A DNA stretch of 64,000 nucleotides from Cytophagales bacterium (GTDB taxonomy: Bacteria > Bacteroidota > Bacteroidia > Cytophagales > Cyclobacteriaceae): assembly GCA_017303805.1 (NCBI GenBank), contig JAFLBQ010000011.1, positions 40,192 through 104,191 of the forward strand. The letters run 5' to 3'. Positions within the stretch are counted from its first letter, which is position 1; each line of letters begins with the position of its first letter. Below the pieces are notes generated by a model. The model was not told the DNA's origin. It ran no database searches and worked only from the letters and a program-made list of their open reading frames with translations. The position numbers were made by a program, and so were the translations under genes. Shown in pieces: positions 62,567 to 64,000 of this stretch.

Positions 62567-63837
62567 TGGCAATGCCGCTCAATAGAAAAACACCCCCACC
62601 GTTTTCTTCTCCATCCGATTTTAACCTGCCAGCACCAGAAGTTGCTGCAATCTCAGAACATACACACCTTGTTCAACTTACCGAAGTACAGCAAGATGTA
62701 ATTAAAATTGAGTTCCTTTTCAAATGTGGCAAGTGGCACGAAGCAGCACCGGGCATAGCACACTTTACTGCTCAGCTGCTCGATAAAGGTATTCCCGGCA
62801 AAAATGCATACCAAATTGCCTCGTGGTTCGATCACTATGGTGCCAGTATCGAAATAAACGCAGGCCTGGATTTTACTTCAGTCTCGCTATATGCATTAGC
62901 CTCTAATGTTCATCAGGTGCTACCCTGCTTCTACGAGATTTTGTCGCAACCCACGTTTCCGGCCAACGAACTTCAACTGGCTAAGGATATTTTTTCGCAG
63001 AACTTGAAGGTAAATCTTGAAAAGACAAGTTTTGTTGCCAATCGGCAGTTGCGATTAGTTCTTTTTGGTGAATCTCATCCCTATGGAGGTTTTTTAGGAG
63101 AAGAACATCTTCCGGCTATTACAGAAGCCTCTTTACGTCATTTCTTCGAAACAAATTTTCAGCTCTTTGAAGTGTATGTAACCGGAAAGCTTCCTGCCGC
63201 TGCTGGCAATTCTTTAGTTTCATTTATTGCTTCTTCACAGAAAAAAAACCAGACCAATCCAATTACAATCTCTGGTAATCAGGGGCCATTAACCGATGTG
63301 TACATCGAAAAACAAGGAGCGGTTCAAACTTCGATAAGGCTCGCCAAACGCACTATCAATCGGCAGCACCTTCAGTACCCCAGGCTTATTTTACTCAACC
63401 ATATTTTGGGTGGGTATTTTGGTTCGCGATTAATGAAAAACATCCGCGAAGAAAAGGGGTTAACCTACGGAATTCATTCAGGCATTTCTACCTACCTGCA
63501 CGATGCCATTTTTAGTATTGCTACCGATGTGAATAAGCAAAACACGCGAGTGGCTATTGAAGAAGTAAAAAAGGAACTATCCATTCTTTGTTCCAATCCT
63601 ATTTCGGAGGCTGAACTGTACACCGCTAAAAATCACCTTTTGGGCAACCTGCAATTGGAAATTGCTAACCCTTTTTCCATCATGGAAAAGATAAAAAGCC
63701 TGCGGTCATTCAACCTGCATCCACAATTCTATACGCTCGTTTTCAACTCAATCAAATCTTCTACCTCTTCCGAACTTCTGGAGTTAGCGAGACAAGCATT
63801 TAACCCTAACGATTTACTTACAGTTGCAATAGGTTAG
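62566..63837 (+). CDS. M16-family protein lacking the catalytic zinc motif
   Basis: This 423-residue protein has the two-domain M16B layout. Where active M16 peptidases have HxxEH, this one has HFTAQ (66-70): the Glu and second His are gone, so it cannot bind catalytic zinc. The C-terminal half keeps the GSRLMKNIREEKGLTYGIHSG segment, whose Arg/Tyr pair supports substrate binding in the non-catalytic subunit of two-chain M16 enzymes. It has no signal peptide. The start overlaps porV by 1 nt. It is probably the regulatory/inactive partner of an M16 peptidase encoded elsewhere. Chaperone-like use by T9SS is only a guess. Confidence 0.88.
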   Translation: MAMPLNRKTPPPFSSPSDFNLPAPEVAAISEHTHLVQLTEVQQDVIKIEFLFKCGKWHEAAPGIAHFTAQLLDKGIPGKNAYQIASWFDHYGASIEINAGLDFTSVSLYALASNVHQVLPCFYEILSQPTFPANELQLAKDIFSQNLKVNLEKTSFVANRQLRLVLFGESHPYGGFLGEEHLPAITEASLRHFFETNFQLFEVYVTGKLPAAAGNSLVSFIASSQKKNQTNPITISGNQGPLTDVYIEKQGAVQTSIRLAKRTINRQHLQYPRLILLNHILGGYFGSRLMKNIREEKGLTYGIHSGISTYLHDAIFSIATDVNKQNTRVAIEEVKKELSILCSNPISEAELYTAKNHLLGNLQLEIANPFSIMEKIKSLRSFNLHPQFYTLVFNSIKSSTSSELLELARQAFNPNDLLTVAIG

Positions 63838-63900
63838 TATTTCCTTAGCCTTACAAAGGCTATAAACAATAAATCAAAAACTCCATTTTACTAAAAGCAA

Positions 63901-63932
63901 AAAGCCCGAACAATTTTGGTTGTACGGGCTTT
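63901..63932 (-). terminator. Terminator of the rRNA operon
   Basis: AAAGCCCGAACAA (63901-63913) pairs with TTGTACGGGCTTT (63920-63932), one mismatch, loop TTTTGG. On the minus strand it lies just after the 5S rRNA and is followed by TTGCTTTTAG. A U-rich tail on the minus strand assigns it to the rRNA rather than the M16 gene. Confidence 0.82.
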
Positions 63933-63941
63933 GTTAAAAAT

Positions 63942-64000
63942 AGGCAACGACTTACTCTCCCGGGTTTTACCCTAGTACCATCAGCGCGGGTGGTCTTAAC
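63942..64000 (-). rRNA. rrf: 5S ribosomal RNA (3' end, truncated by the window)
   Basis: Read on the minus strand, the last 59 bases contain the 3' half of 5S rRNA: GTTAAGACCACCCGCGCTGA, then TGGTACTAGGG, then CCCGGGAGAGTAAGTCGTTG with a CCT end. These blocks are the conserved loop and helix parts of bacterial 5S. The 5' half and presumably the 23S and 16S genes lie beyond the window's right edge. The exact 3' boundary is uncertain by a few bases. Confidence 0.9.

Overview
The window is chromosomal DNA of a Bacteroidota bacterium, most likely a Cytophagales-type gliding or formerly gliding lineage. The evidence is the type IX secretion genes (sprA at the left edge, porU-porV at the right), an Oar-type TonB-dependent receptor, many secreted proteins whose signal peptides end in AQ, a nadR-pnuC salvage pair, a LytS/LytTR two-component pair and TAnnTTTG-like promoter boxes. 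Coding density is high. I see no prophage, CRISPR array or intact insertion sequence.

Layout, left to right. 0-6.5 kb: 3' part of sprA, then gcvH and lipA, which make and lipoylate the glycine cleavage H protein. 6.5-9.1 kb: two secreted M28 peptidases. 9.3-13.5 kb: a divergent sugar-salvage locus with a NahK-like kinase and sugar-phosphate nucleotidyltransferase on one side, and a FucP/NagP-type permease and SMP-30-like propeller on the other. 13.5-16.2 kb: an ECF42 sigma factor behind its usual DGPF/YCII partner, then a secreted class II cyclic-nucleotide phosphodiesterase. 16.2-17.8 kb: nadR-pnuC. 17.9-19.0 kb: a DUF4143 ATPase with a perfect palindrome just before its start. 19.0-27.9 kb: a kynurenine-pathway cluster (aminomuconate-semialdehyde dehydrogenase, SDR, 3-hydroxyanthranilate dioxygenase, kynureninase, kynurenine monooxygenase) interleaved with an OmpA/PD40 protein, a DNA-repair methyltransferase and an unknown small gene. 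27.9-35.1 kb: MltF-like transglycosylase and a three-gene surface operon (Oar-like receptor, DUF4397 and fasciclin lipoproteins). 35.3-42.3 kb: M14 carboxypeptidase, an Omp85-like barrel, a decayed IS200-type transposase, an unknown gene and a GltB-like FMN enzyme. 42.5-47.5 kb: VWA protein, TPR histidine kinase plus LytTR regulator, META-domain lipoprotein, and a small secreted protein with a hairpin leader. 47.5-56.6 kb: tex, a sensor kinase, yicC, a very large propeller/barrel protein and a FAD oxidoreductase. 56.7-63.8 kb: a tightly overlapping operon (MBL hydrolase, pssA, porU, porV, inactive-type M16 protein). The window ends in the 3' end of a 5S rRNA gene on the minus strand with its terminator.

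Most genes are of known families. The least expected items are: a near-perfect 21-bp inverted repeat inserted in frame in the kynurenine monooxygenase gene, related to a heptamer-rich repeat before lipA; a heavily deleted transposase remnant too broken to be called as an ORF; a likely ECF42 target promoter; the palindrome at the DUF4143 ATPase; and several enzyme-family proteins that have lost their catalytic residues (M16, peptidase-MA-like, SDR). I did not find a clearly new multi-gene system.
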